From Nageia nagi (taxonomy: Eukaryota; Pinophyta): a DNA stretch of 64,000 bases. This document shows, piece after piece, positions 21,943 to 32,689 of the stretch (position 1 is the stretch's first letter; every line of letters starts with the position of its first letter). Location: positions 164,982,001 through 165,046,000 of the forward strand of contig JBITNC010000001.1 of NCBI GenBank assembly GCA_050084985.1, given 5' to 3'. The notes under the pieces are model-generated. The model was not told the DNA's origin. It did no database searches and worked only from the letters and a program-made list of their open reading frames with translations. The translations under genes were made by a program, and so were the position numbers.

Positions 21943-22062
21943 AGCTTTACAAGATGGTATGTGCATCAAATGAAACCACAGTGGACATAAGAATTCCTGT
22001 TGTTTTGCTGCCCAAGACTGCAGGCAGAACCTTGGAACATAGTTTGGCTAATGGTCGAACAG
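21943..22062 (+). CDS. SPPL: SPPL exon, end of PA domain
   Basis: Acceptor TTTTTTAG, donor GTATGT. Starting with the last two bases of a Glu codon it encodes ELYKMVCASNETTVDIRIP and then VVLLPKTAGRTLEHSLANGRT, ending with one base of the next codon. The family pattern is LYKMVC, then IPVVxLPxxAGxxLE, which fits position by position. The exon is 120 bases. The following intron is 23453 bases, the largest in the window, and carries several nested retroelements. Confidence 0.92.
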
Positions 22063-22901
22063 GTATGTTATACAGTATTTTGATAACACAAGGATTTACA
22101 TATGTTCTTTCAATGATTTTTGGCAAAGAGAATTTTATGAATATTTGTGCCAGTTTTTCTTAAAGCTTGTACTTTTTTAGATGATACTACTGTTTTCAAC
22201 ATGTGTAGGTTAACCATTTGTAGTCTATTTTGGCACCTGCATCCTATTGACTTTTAAGTTGTACTTTTGAGATGTATTGGTTTCTGTCTGAATTGTACCC
22301 CCATTCTTCTCGTATTTCGATTAGAACATACTAGTGGTCTATGTCTTCTCAGCTTTCTTTTAATGAATTCAAATGTCAATAACCCAGTTAGTATAGCTTC
22401 AATTTGCCTGAAATTTGGACTGTAATTTTATTAGTTTGTCTTCTAATAGCTTGCCAAAATGGAAGGAAGAGTGAGATATTTGCTTTTTTTTCAGACCTTC
22501 AAACTAAATTATTGATTATCATCTGTAGTAGCCAAGATAGTTCCTTTGATACCACGTTACAAAATAGCCTATGAACTTATTGTAGCAGAATAACATAATT
22601 AAAAGAGCATCTGAAGAACAATGTCATCATGCAATTACAATTGAACAATAACAATAGACAATTCCAGATGATCGAGCAACAGAAGTTCAAAAAATGATTG
22701 CCTTTGTACTTCAAGGATTCAGCCCAAAATATCTGCAGTAAGCAATCAAGATACAAGTTTCCAAGTATGATGATTATGAGCCTTACATGTGTACCTATTT
22801 ATATGATATTATTTCTTTTAATTGGCAATCTCTATGTATGAGGTCTACTATCCATGTGTACGAGAATCAACCACTAATGTGTAGCTAACAGCCTAACATA
22901 G

Positions 22902-23265
22902 TTTAATGAGCTGAACTAGGGCTTAAGCATGGATGCACAATTACTCAATTCCAATTTACCATTCATTCATCAAAGTAGGGCAAAACTGAAATACTCAACA
23001 TCCATTCAGTTATGCTTTTAATGACAATAAACCAGATCTGAAATATAACAGAAATAATGCTTTTTATGTCATGTAAACCATTCAAACTAGGGCACAAATG
23101 CAGATCTGTTATGTAATAGAATTATGCATCCAAACACCTCAATTATTAAGCATTCTCATTCATGAATATCAATAACAATACAATAGTAGTAAAAGAGCAT
23201 TCATGCACATATCAAATCAATGAGAACTAAAATATAATATATAATAATCAAGAATTGAACGAAGG
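22902..23265 (-). mobile_element. 3' LTR of the 22902-32317 element, outermost piece
   Basis: Matches 30331-30668 closely (ACACAATTACTCAATTCC, CATCAAAGTAGGGCAAA, CAAACACCTCAATT). It continues at 25639 after the nested solo LTR, then at 26757 and at 29656, so the four pieces together rebuild an LTR of about 1.2 kb. Confidence 0.85.
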
Positions 23266-23399
23266 TGTTGTGGCTTCCACAACACACCCCAAATTTGAGT
23301 GGCCTAGGAGGAGTGACCGAACCAATGGTGTCTTGGGATCATGAGGCTTTGGAGATCACAATTGGTGAAAATGAGCAAAATTGAATTTTTGGTAGCAAC

Positions 23400-24480
23400 A
23401 AAGTGAGATTTTGACTTAGTCCTCCTCAAACGCATATCCTCAAGGAGACAACCTATTTGTCTCTCCCTAGATTTACGCCATACTTGTGAGAGCTCCAGAA
23501 GATCATTTCAAGCAACTAAGGCCAAATTTGACTAAGTCTGGTACACCTTTTGCCTTGGCTCAAGTTGGAAGGGAGACAAACTCCTTTACCCAAGGGAGAC
23601 TTGCGATGGGCTTGTCTCTTTTCCTTGTTGGCGCAAATGCAAGATAGGACATCCACTTTGACTACTCCAAGACTTGCACCAGCATCCCAAAGACTTAATA
23701 TCAACGACAAGGGTGGAAATTGACTAAGTACCAGACACAAAAATTCCTCCTATACCCTAGCGCAAGTTAGACAGGAGATAAACATCTTGTCTTCTCCAGG
23801 ATGTGCATTCGAATCATGCATACCTTCGTGGCAAAAGTGTGATCCAATATAACTTTCTTGACTCACCTTGGACTTGCGCCAGCCTTATAAGAGCCTCAGA
23901 AGATAATTTCAAACAATAATGACAAAGCTTGGCCAAGTCCCATTCAGGAGCATCCTTTTGGGGAGACAACACTCATGTCCTCTTCAAGATTTGTGCTAGC
24001 CTTCTGGAGATCTTAAATGACCAATACAGATGACCAAGGAAGCAAAAATGGCTAAGTACCATGCTTGGCAACATCTTAGAGCCTAGGCGCAAATGTGAAG
24101 GGAGACAAGGTTCATGTCTCACTTTGGATCTCTTCCAAGTCAATTGGTCGTAACTGTGAAGGGAGACAAAGTTCTTGTCTCAGTTTGGATCTCCCCAAGT
24201 CAGTTGGTTGCAAATGTGAAGGGAGACAAGGTTCTTATCTCACTTCGGATCTCCCCCAAGTCAGTCTCCTCTTCCAGGTGTAAATCCAGACTAAGACAAG
24301 GGTGGTGACCTCCAAAAGAATTTCGCCAACACTCCAAACTCTCCAGAAGACAATTCTAGGAAACAAAGACAAACTTTGACTAAGTATGGAGCATTTTCTA
24401 CCTAGGTGCAAGTTTGGGTGGAGACAAGCTCCTTGACACACTAGAGATGTGCACTAGGACTATCTCTCTTTGGTGCAAGT
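23400..24480 (+). repeat. Degenerate tandem units with GAGACAAG/CTTGTCTC hairpins
   Basis: Units contain GGGAGACAAGGTTCTTGTCTC-type inverted repeats. At 24095, 24156 and 24216 three units recur with a 60-61 base period (GTGAAGGGAGACAAGG, then TCTCACTT, GGATCTCC, AAGTCAGTTGG). Further diverged units lie at about 23430, 23575, 23770 and 23960. The unit design (short hairpin edged by GCGCAA-type words) parallels the arrays on the other LTRs. Confidence 0.75.
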
Positions 24481-24684
24481 CCAAATCAAGACAAGATTGT
24501 GATGGATTCGAAATCTAATATATTTTTGTTAAAGCTTTGTGATGGATGAAGATTTGCTCTCACAAGTGTGGACTCGATCTTGTAGCACCATGTGGTGTGT
24601 GTTTACTGAACCATTGTTAATTAGGGTTAATTTAGGTGAATTTTATTTGAATTTACATTAGGATTAGGATTTCCTTGCAAAACT

Positions 24685-24693
24685 ATAAGTAGC
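24685..24693 (+). promoter_or_regulatory. TATA-like box of the solo LTR
   Basis: TATAAGTAG followed by CCCTAAAGGGCTCATTTG, as in the related LTRs. Placed about 950 bases before the LTR end. Confidence 0.5.
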
Positions 24694-25940
24694 CCTAAAG
24701 GGCTCATTTGTGGGGGATGGAATTTTGGAATTTGGACAAGAACGTTTGGAACTAGATGAGTAGAGTAATTTTTTCTATCCAATACTTGTCTATTGTGAAT
24801 GTGGCATCATCTTTTGAATGAAATGTGCACAACTCCATTTTATGGTACTATGAACATTGGCATGTGATGTTAATTATTGATGTTTATTGCTTAGATGCTT
24901 GGAACATTTCATAAACCTCTTGAGGGGTGGGTGAAAGAGTGATTGAATATCTCTTCGAAGTATTGAATGTGATGCATGGTTAATGATTGTTCATAGTATG
25001 CAACTAGACTTTTATAACTTTGAAAGTGGGTTCCTTTATAACGTTTAGTGTGTGAACTTCATCCACATATGAAAAGTGTCATCTTTGTGCCCTTAGATGC
25101 ATGCTCCCTTCAATAGTCCCTTCATGTTATTGGCTAATGCAAGTGGATGACTCCTTCTAGACCCTTCATGTAGTCTGGCTAGGATGAAAGGATGTGTGGA
25201 TGCGTGGAACTCACAACGAACCCGAAGGAACTTGGCCTTTAGACACTGTACTAGTCGGTGGAGCTTGTTGCAAAGAGCTGAAGTCATATGCCTCAAGTCA
25301 TTTTCAATTCTCCTTGCTAGTTTTCTTTTATTTTACACTTTTTTTTGCAACTTTCGCAACCCCTATTTTGTTTACCTTGTTTGAGAAACAACCCTTGTCT
25401 AAGTATGAAGACAATCCGAGTCCTTGATTAACAAATTTTATTTGAGTTAGTGTCAGCTTCAAACATCCTAACCAGTCTCTTGTGTCAATTCTTGCACACC
25501 CATTTCTCGAGACCTTTGAGGTAACCAGTCCTCATAGCGGGTAGGGGTCATGCTCTTCCACCTAGGTGTTGGTGTCTTCCGTAAGCCTTGCAAGCCAATT
25601 TGCCTATTCGTAGGGTAGGAAAGAAAAACGGCCCAACAGTAGGTCTATAACAAGCCTGTAACAAGTTTTAAGGCATCACCCAAGACTTCCAAAATGCACC
25701 ACAAGACTCCCCAAAGGTTGGTGTAACACTCCTAAGGCTTCAAACTGATAAATGATGATAACGCAAGCCAACATCGCTCAACTAGGGCAGATATGGAGTG
25801 TATAATGATGAAAAACCCTAGGGTTTTTGTCCTAGGGCTCTCTTAGATAATGAGGGTTTTCATCCTTAGATAATGAGGGTTTTCGTCCTTAATGCCTAAC
25901 TCAAGTGGGTTTTCATCCACAAGAGTGGGTTTGGAGAAAG

Positions 25941-26756
25941 AAAGAAAGCATATTAATGTCCATTGGTGGCCAAAAGCGATCAATGGGACTGTCAAGTACA
26001 ATCATGCTCATGGAGCTCGCAAAGCCTAACTTAGGCATCAAATAGATAAAATAAAATCCTAAATTTATAAAAGATTAAGTAATCAAATGCCACCATAAAG
26101 TGCTCCAACCATAAAGGAATGAGATACAAAGTTTGGTACGTCCACAAGTAGGTTGTCTTGGGTCTCTCAGAGGGGAGAATATGGCGGTACTCCCTGCTCT
26201 AGGGGTGACTGTTAATCACTATGAGAAGCCTGTGTGGTACTAATGATGGTCGAGAGGAAAGCTGTGATCTGTCGCGTCCTCAACGATGGCTAGATGCGCT
26301 GGGTATGTCTTCTGGTCCTACGTAGCGGTTGTATAGGCTCAACTTTGTCTCCTACGAGGCCCTTCAAGAGGAGGAGCTCAAAAGAAGGATGTGATGCGTT
26401 GAACATCGGTCGGATGCTGTGCATGAGCTAGGAGCTGCCTTTGAAGAAGGAAGCCCTCTTGAAGATGGAGCGCTAGGCAATGTTGGTCTGGATACTAGAT
26501 GAATGTGGCTAACGAGTTGCGAGCTTCTAGGAAGAGGCAATGGTATCAACCTCGAATCTTGTAGTAAACCGTGCACTGGAAGACAAAATGGTTGTCGGAC
26601 TCCGTCTCAAGGGAGCAAGGGCGACATACTCGTAGATCTTTATTTATGTGGTGATATGTCTCCACCATCAACTGGTGGGAGTAGACTCGAAGCTATCCAA
26701 GGTGCATCCTCAACCCCAAAGGGGAGATGTAAGTTGGTGTATGTAGGCGGAAGGAT
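25941..26756 (-). mobile_element. LINE 3'-end fragment, inserted in the 3' LTR
   Basis: Begins (in + order) GAAAGAAAGCATATTAATGT then CCATTGGTGGCCAAAAGCGATCAA, the complement of the 3' tail found at 29595-29655 and 35605-35650. The LTR sequence GGGTTTGGAGAAA before it and GAGGAGAAATAATTAATCC after it are contiguous in the 5' LTR (31750-31800), which fixes the borders to within about 10 bases. No reliable coding part was recognised. Confidence 0.65.
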
Positions 26757-26829
26757 TAAACTCAAAAGAGGAGAAATAATTAATCCAAGGATGTTTTTAA
26801 TTTGCCCTCGTAACTCATGGTTTGACATT

Positions 26830-29300
26830 GAATGTAAAGCTTTGCATAGGCTCAATCGGTCAGTCGATCCTCTTTATCCCTTGAATTACAAGCTAGCCCA
26901 AAACCACTAACATTCTTTTCTTAGGAAGAAAAAATGTAAATTCTTATCAAGAAAAAGACAAGAAATTATAGATACGCTTAGACTTAACCCTAGAAACTTT
27001 TGGCGTATTTTATTATGCAAAAAGAAAACATGTTCCATTTTTGATCCTCACATGTGGTACACCTATGCTGGCTCACTCTATGATATTCCAAACCATGGCC
27101 CAATTATCCCCAACCCACGACCATCACATTGTAGCTTTTTCACTAATGGAATGATTTTTCATGCTATTCGTAAGCTCCAGACTGGTAAAGCAACTTATAT
27201 TGAAAATTTGAAGGCCTAATTTCTTAAACATAGCCCTAGAGTTGGCGGCCCATATTGCAAAACTCATCAATCATATAGTCACTCATGGGTTCTCACCCTC
27301 TTGGTCTTCAAATATTATACATCCCATCCGTAAATTTGGAGATCCGCTAAACCAAAGCACTTACAGAACTATTATGGTTGGCCATACTCTTGCAAAACTT
27401 TTTGCAACAGTTCTTGATATTTTTATCTCTGAATTTGTTGAGGCTAGGAAACTTCGTGCAAAGGGAGAGACATGTTTTAGAAGAAATCATCGTACCTATG
27501 ATCACATTCTAACTCTTAGAGCTATCATTGAAGAAGCTAAAGCCAATAAACGCAGGGTCTATTGTTGTTTTGTAGAGATCGGGAAAGCATTTGATACTGT
27601 TCCTAGGTAGTTATTGCTTCAAAGGTTGAAAGATTTAGGAATTGCAGAGGAGGTTACTTTGTTGGTTATGACCTTATATGAAAAAGTCATTGGACAAGTT
27701 AAAATTGGATCTATTAGAACACAGGATGTTCATAGTACTATAGGGGTTAAACATGGCTGCCCACTTTCACTTACAAGCTATCATTGAAGAAGCTAAAGCC
27801 AATAAACGCATGATCTATTGTTGTTTTGTAGACTTCAAGAAAGCATTTGATACTGTTCCTAGGTAGTTACTGCTTCAAAGGTTGAAAGATTTAGGAATTC
27901 CAGAGGAGGTTACCTTGTTGGTTATGACCTTATATGAAAAAAGTCATTGGACAAGTTAAAAAGGCTACCCACTTTCACTTACACTCTTTGGATTTTATAT
28001 TGATGAATTAGAGGTGCTCATTATGGACTCTCTAGCTAAGAGTACATGTTGCTTACTCTTTGGTAGTTTTATTGCCATTTTGTTGATAATATTATCCTAA
28101 TGTCACACACAACAAGACTTCGACAACAACTATACATACTAGGCACTTACTCTGACTTACATGGATTAGAAGTTAATCTCCAGAAAACAAAGATTATGAC
28201 ATTCAACCTACCCAAGAAAGATCTCTCTTCTGTTCACATCACATACAAAGGAAAGGTTGTTGAGATTGTTAAATCATACACATACTTGGGAGTTCTTTTC
28301 ATAGGACCTACCTTTAGCATGATCCTCGCATCTCAAGCAAGGTTAAACAAAGGGTATGCTACCTTAGCCTCTTTAAATAAGAAATGCTTTAAGCCCCAGT
28401 TTCAGGACATCAGTATGGAGATCAAACTCTCTCACACTCTTGTTACCCCCACATTGCTCTATGGTTGTGAAGTTTGGGGCCCTAGCCTCAGACAATTGGG
28501 TTGGTCTCGTATTGAAAGGGTTCTCATCTCAATGTTGTCCAAGTTCATTCATTCCAAAAGAACTATTCCACATCTCATCATTCTAGCTGAGTTTGGTGCT
28601 CGCCCATTATTTACAGCAACATTATTTCATATTGTCTCTTTACTGCATAGATTCCATTATATGCTAGATATGAGAAGATATCCATATTTAGCACTGCAGT
28701 CCTCCATATAGTTGGCCAATCAAGGGATCAAGAATTGATGGTATGCTCAAACTACTACTCTACTTCAATCTCTGGGCTTAGACATCATGAGACCTCCTCC
28801 TACTAAGTCATCAATCAATACACCATATTCCAATAAGGATATTTGAGATTAGATCTACTTAGGATATATGAAAATGACTTGGACTGATTCAAAGGAACCT
28901 CTTTCGCCAAAATTGCTCCATTACTCCCACTTTTATCTTCAACTAGAGAATGGATTGATCGCTACTCGAAAATATAACTTGATATGGATGCTGCATAACC
29001 TTAGGTTTCCTTTAGCTCAGCTATGAGTTTGCTCCCACCATCTGGGTATTGAGACAGAGCATTACCTCCCTAGAGATCAGCGTATTTGCAGATTGTGCAA
29101 TCTTGATGTGGAATTCGAGGAGCATTTTATTTTCACTTGTCTTGTATACTATGAGATACGAGGTAGATATTGTTGCTTATTCATAGATATCGATACGTTA
29201 AAATCTTGGATTAATTATGAAGACCAAAGATGCATTGCCCTCTTCATCCGAGAATTATTCACTCTTAGAAAAGAACTACTTAGTAATAGTTTGTAGAGGA
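26830..29300 (+). pseudogene. LINE reverse transcriptase, broken
   Basis: In order: DIECKALHRLNRSV, KKCKFLSRKRQEIIDTLRLN, then (27242-27610) AHIAKLINHIVTHGFSPSW, STYRTIMVGHTLAKLF and CCFVEIGKAFDTVPR. A partial second copy of the palm segment follows (27776-27961) with CCFVDFKKAFDTVPR. Then FVDNIILMS (about 28075-28105) replaces the usual F-A-D-D-I box. The thumb and C-terminal part (28100-28711) has LHGLEVNLQKTKIMTFNLPK, SYTYLGVLF and LLYGCEVWGP. Stops, the Asp-to-Glu change in the first motif A and DD-to-DN in motif C show it is inactive. Confidence 0.8.
27520..27961 (+). repeat. Internal duplication of the reverse transcriptase palm segment
   Basis: 27520-27704 and 27776-27961 are near-identical (AGCTATCATTGAAGAAGCTA to GGACAAGTTAAAA), separated by 71 bases. 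The copy joins at CACTTTCACTTACA, a word that also starts the sequence after the second copy, suggesting a template switch during reverse transcription. Confidence 0.85.
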
Positions 29301-30154
29301 TAACAATATCCCGACTTATATCACTTCATTCTTCCAGCCTCCAGAAGCCATGACCAGGAAATGCTAGGGTGATCACAAAGATACAACAAGAACATCTCGT
29401 CATCGACTCCAACAAGGACCATCTACAATGACATCAAACTCTTATATCACTCACTTCTTTGCACCCTTGAATGTTGGGAGAAATCCTTGATTCATAGACC
29501 TTGTATATCATTTGTTATACTATTTATTGTTTTTCTTATTTTATTTCCTTTGGAGTTGCATTAGGCACTCCCGTTGCTTTGTATATATCCTACTTTACAA
29601 GTCCTAATTGACCTTTTTTGGTCACCAATGGACATTAATATAAATTCTATTCTATTTATCTTCCTTTATAGGTGAGCATGAAATTACAAATTACATTATG
29701 AATGGTTGGGCAACCCAATCCAGACTCAACATAATAAAACACTCCTAAATTACTTAAATGACTCCTAGGACCCACTAATTACATCTTGGGGTCATAAAGC
29801 ACCCATAAATGGGGCATCCCATTTATTACAAATATTTGCGTATTTATTGATGGCCCACTCAATAAAATAACCATATTATAACTGCCCATCCTTAGAAGAA
29901 GGACGTCATATTCAAAATGAACAATTAGAAATACAATTCTAGATTTCCGTGTGCGTGCGATATGGTTTCTCGAGCGAACTTCAAGAGGCAATATCTTCCT
30001 TGCTCCTTGACAAAACCATGTCGTGTAACTTGCCAAAATGTTTGGGATGAGATGCTCTATCCATATTTGAAGGTGAATCGACAATCCTTGGTTGTTGGAA
30101 GACGAAATACCTAGAAAACGACTAAGAGGAACTCTCAAAAAATGGGTCATTACA

Positions 30155-30330
30155 ATACCGCCCCTCCCAAAATTGCTTGTCCCCAAGCAATTCCAACACC
30201 CATCTTTTCATCGTCAAGCTGAAACCAATTATGATCCCAGGGTCCCAAGTCAATCTCTCATAATACCAATCCATGTCTTCTCAGATCTGCGTTAAACCTT
30301 AGGTTGGTAATATCTTAGCTCTAATACCAC
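30155..30330 (-). other. 176-base interior of the non-coding LTR element: primer-binding site and purine tract
   Basis: The - strand reads TGGTATTAGAGCTAAG one base after the 5' LTR end (30314-30329), one base off the plant initiator-Met site TGGTATCAGAGC. At the other end GGGAGGGGCGGTAT lies just before the 3' LTR start TGTAATGACCC. Nothing between them can code for a protein, so movement would depend on another element. Confidence 0.8.
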
Positions 30331-30673
30331 TGTAATGAGTTGAACTAGGGCTCAAACTATGGACACACAATTACTCAATTCCAATTTACCATTTATTCAT
30401 CAAAGTAGGGCAAAGTTGAAATACTTAACATCCATTCAATTATGCTTTTAATGATAATAAATCAGATTAGATATATAACAGAAATAATGCTCTTTATCTC
30501 ATGTAAACCATTCAAACTAGGGTACAAACACAGATCTGTTATGTAACAAAATTATTCATCCAAACACCTCAATTCTCAAGCATTCTTATTCATAAATATC
30601 AATAACAGTAGAACAATAGTAAAAGAGCATTCATCCACACATCGAATCAATATGAGAGCCAATATATATATCC

Positions 30674-31428
30674 TAGTATTCAAACTCGTCGAGACTCAGC
30701 AAAAATTGTGTCCCGAGTCCGAGTCATGCTCGGTGAGTCATCGAGGCTCGAACTTGCGAGTCTCCAGATTCGTTGAGTCTTGGCAAGTCTGGCCGAGTTG
30801 GGCTAGTTTGGTGAAAGCAAAGTAATTTTGAAAAATGATTTTAAAACATTAAAAAAACCCATTAATTAGGCATGTGTATACTCTTTGGAAAGGTCTCTTC
30901 GAATACTACTCAATGAAAAAAATATTACCTCGATTGAATGTCTATATAAAAAGTTATGCCTTCACAAATATGACTGATCTATTTTGTAACAGGTTCAACA
31001 ATCAACAATTTCCACAAAACCATTAAGAATGCTCCAAAATCCAAACACCATCCAAGTATGAGAATTCACCAAATCCTCACTCCAATGAAAAAGGGGAAAA
31101 ACAAAAAGAATGAAGTTTGCAGCCATCATAGATTGATTGATTTTGTATTTTGTAGCCATCATAGGCACATTTTGTATTGTGAAGTTTTGACATTTTGATG
31201 AATATAAACATATGCCCCTTCCTATCCGTAATTTGTAATTGTGTACATTGTAAATTGTATAATGTTGATGTTATTGTTAAGTTGGTAGGCTTCTAGAAGA
31301 CACTAATAGTATTAATAAATAACATGCAATTGAAAAAATATGTTTTCAGTGAAAAATATATATTTTTTCATTCTTTTCGTTTTGCCGAGTTTGATTGATT
31401 TTTTTGTCGAGTTCGAGATTGACTACTA
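30674..31428. mobile_element. Putative DNA transposon in the 5' LTR
   Basis: Present in this LTR but absent at the matching point of the 3' LTR (about 23250). Ends are TAGTATTCAAACTCGTCGAG and, inverted, TAGTAGTCAATCTCGAACTC. The left 120 bases are dense in CGAGTC/GACTCG words. Target duplication cannot be judged because both flanks are AT repeats. No transposase. Confidence 0.55.
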
Positions 31429-31429
31429 T

Positions 31430-31431
31430 GA

Positions 31432-31470
<39 letters not shown>
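31430..31470. repeat. AT microsatellite
   Basis: An almost pure (AT)n run of about 40 bases with a single G interruption. Confidence 0.95.
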
Positions 31471-32689
31471 CAAGAATTAAATGCAGGTTTGTAACAAGCT
31501 TGTATCAAGTCCTAAGGCATCACACCCAAGACTTTCAAAATGCACCACAAGACTCCCCAAAGGCACGCGCAACACTCCTAAGGCCTCAAATCGATCAATG
31601 ATGATGAAGCGAGCCAACATCCCTCTCCTAGGGCAGATATGGAGTGAATAGCAATGAGAAACCTTAGGGTTTTTGACCTAGAGCCCCCTTAGACAATGAG
31701 AGTTTTCGTCCTCAATGCCTAACTCAAGTGGGTTTTCGTCCACAAGAGTGGGTTTGGAGAAAATTCCAAAGAGAAGAGAAATAATTAATCCAAGTAAGTT
31801 TTCAAATGAGCTCTCATCTTCCTTCTCTAGGTGAGCATAAGATTACAAATTACATTAATGAATGGTTGGCCGATCCAACCTAGACTTAAAATAATAAAAC
31901 ACTCCTAAATTACTTAAATGACTCCTAGGACCCACTAATTACATCTTGGAATCATAAAGCACCCATAAATGGAGCATCCCATTTATTACAAATAATTGGG
32001 CATTTATTGATGGCCCATTCAATAAAATAAACCATATTATAATTGCCCATCCCTAGAAGAGGGATGCCATATTCAAAATGAACAATTAGAAATAAAATTT
32101 TGGATTTCTGCGTGCACGATATGGTTTGCTGGGCGAACTTCAAGAGGCAATATCTTCCTTGCTCCTTGACGAAACTATGTCGTGTAACCTATCAAACGGT
32201 TTGGCATGAGATGCTCTATCCATTTATGGAGGTGAATCGACAATCCTTGGTTGTTGGAATACGAAATACCTAGAAAACCACAAATAAGAGAAACTCCCAA
32301 AAAAAAGGGTCATTACACATAAGCCATATAATGGTTTATAACATGGGCCTTTTATCAATCAAGAGTCTAGCACTGATAAGAGTTGACTTCATATTTGTGC
32401 TATTTTATTGAAGATTCTCGTGTTGTTTAAAATATATTTTTTATGATACTTTTGGTTAACCTTGTTTTCCTTGATTTTAATGCCCATTATTTTGTCTTAA
32501 ACAACGATTGGTATCCACATGTTTCTTTTCAAGTTCCATTGACATAGTTTCTCTCTTATTATTCCACTATGTTCTATATAATCATCACATTTCATACTAA
32601 TTCCTTACTACAATAAATGAATAGGCTTTTCTGGAGTAACCTTTAGGAGCTTGTACTATTTCATTTCCTTTTCATTTCGATTTTTTATA

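Larger units (their letters stand above)
23266..25638 (+). mobile_element. Solo LTR of the hairpin-array superfamily (2.4 kb)
   Basis: Starts TGTTGTGGCTTCCACAACAC and ends CGGCCCAACA. Flanks are GAAGG (23261-23265) and GTAGG (25639-25643), a five-base target duplication with one change, and the surrounding sequence is continuous with the uninterrupted LTR at 31460-31500. It contains a hairpin array (23400-24480) but no coding region, then TGTGATGGATGAAGATTTGC at 24538, a TATA box at 24685 and the 3' part. It is a clean example of the whole LTR without an attached interior. Confidence 0.8.
26812..29655 (+). mobile_element. LINE (non-LTR retrotransposon), 5'-truncated
   Basis: Inserted in the 3' LTR between words matching 31800-31835. 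It holds reverse transcriptase pieces, a C-terminal Cys/His motif (C-x2-C...H-x4-C type: CRLCNLDVEFEEHFIFTC near 29085-29145) and a non-polyA tail ending GGACATTAATATAAATTC. The endonuclease is missing. Confidence 0.8.
22902..32317 (-). mobile_element. Non-coding LTR element with long LTRs and a 176-base interior, nested insertions
   Basis: In - sense the 5' LTR is 32317 to 30331, the interior 30330 to 30155, and the 3' LTR 30154 to 22902. LTRs begin TGTAATGACCC and end near CTCATTACA. The flanks are CATAA (32318-32322) and CATAG (22897-22901), a five-base target duplication with one change. The interior has only a primer-binding site and a purine-rich tract. The 3' LTR is split by a solo LTR (23266-25638), a LINE tail (about 25941-26756) and a LINE body (about 26812-29655); the 5' LTR is split by a DNA element (30674-31428). 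Confidence 0.8.
30331..32317 (-). mobile_element. 5' LTR of the 22902-32317 element
   Basis: Matches the combined pieces of the 3' LTR across its length apart from the insertion at 30674-31428. In - sense it starts TGTAATGACCCTTTTTTT and ends CTCATTACA, followed by the primer-binding site. Confidence 0.8.

Noticed and set aside
26364-26910. Overlapping open frames on both strands as small genes
   Set aside because: No family match, and the region is a LINE tail insertion plus LTR remnants.
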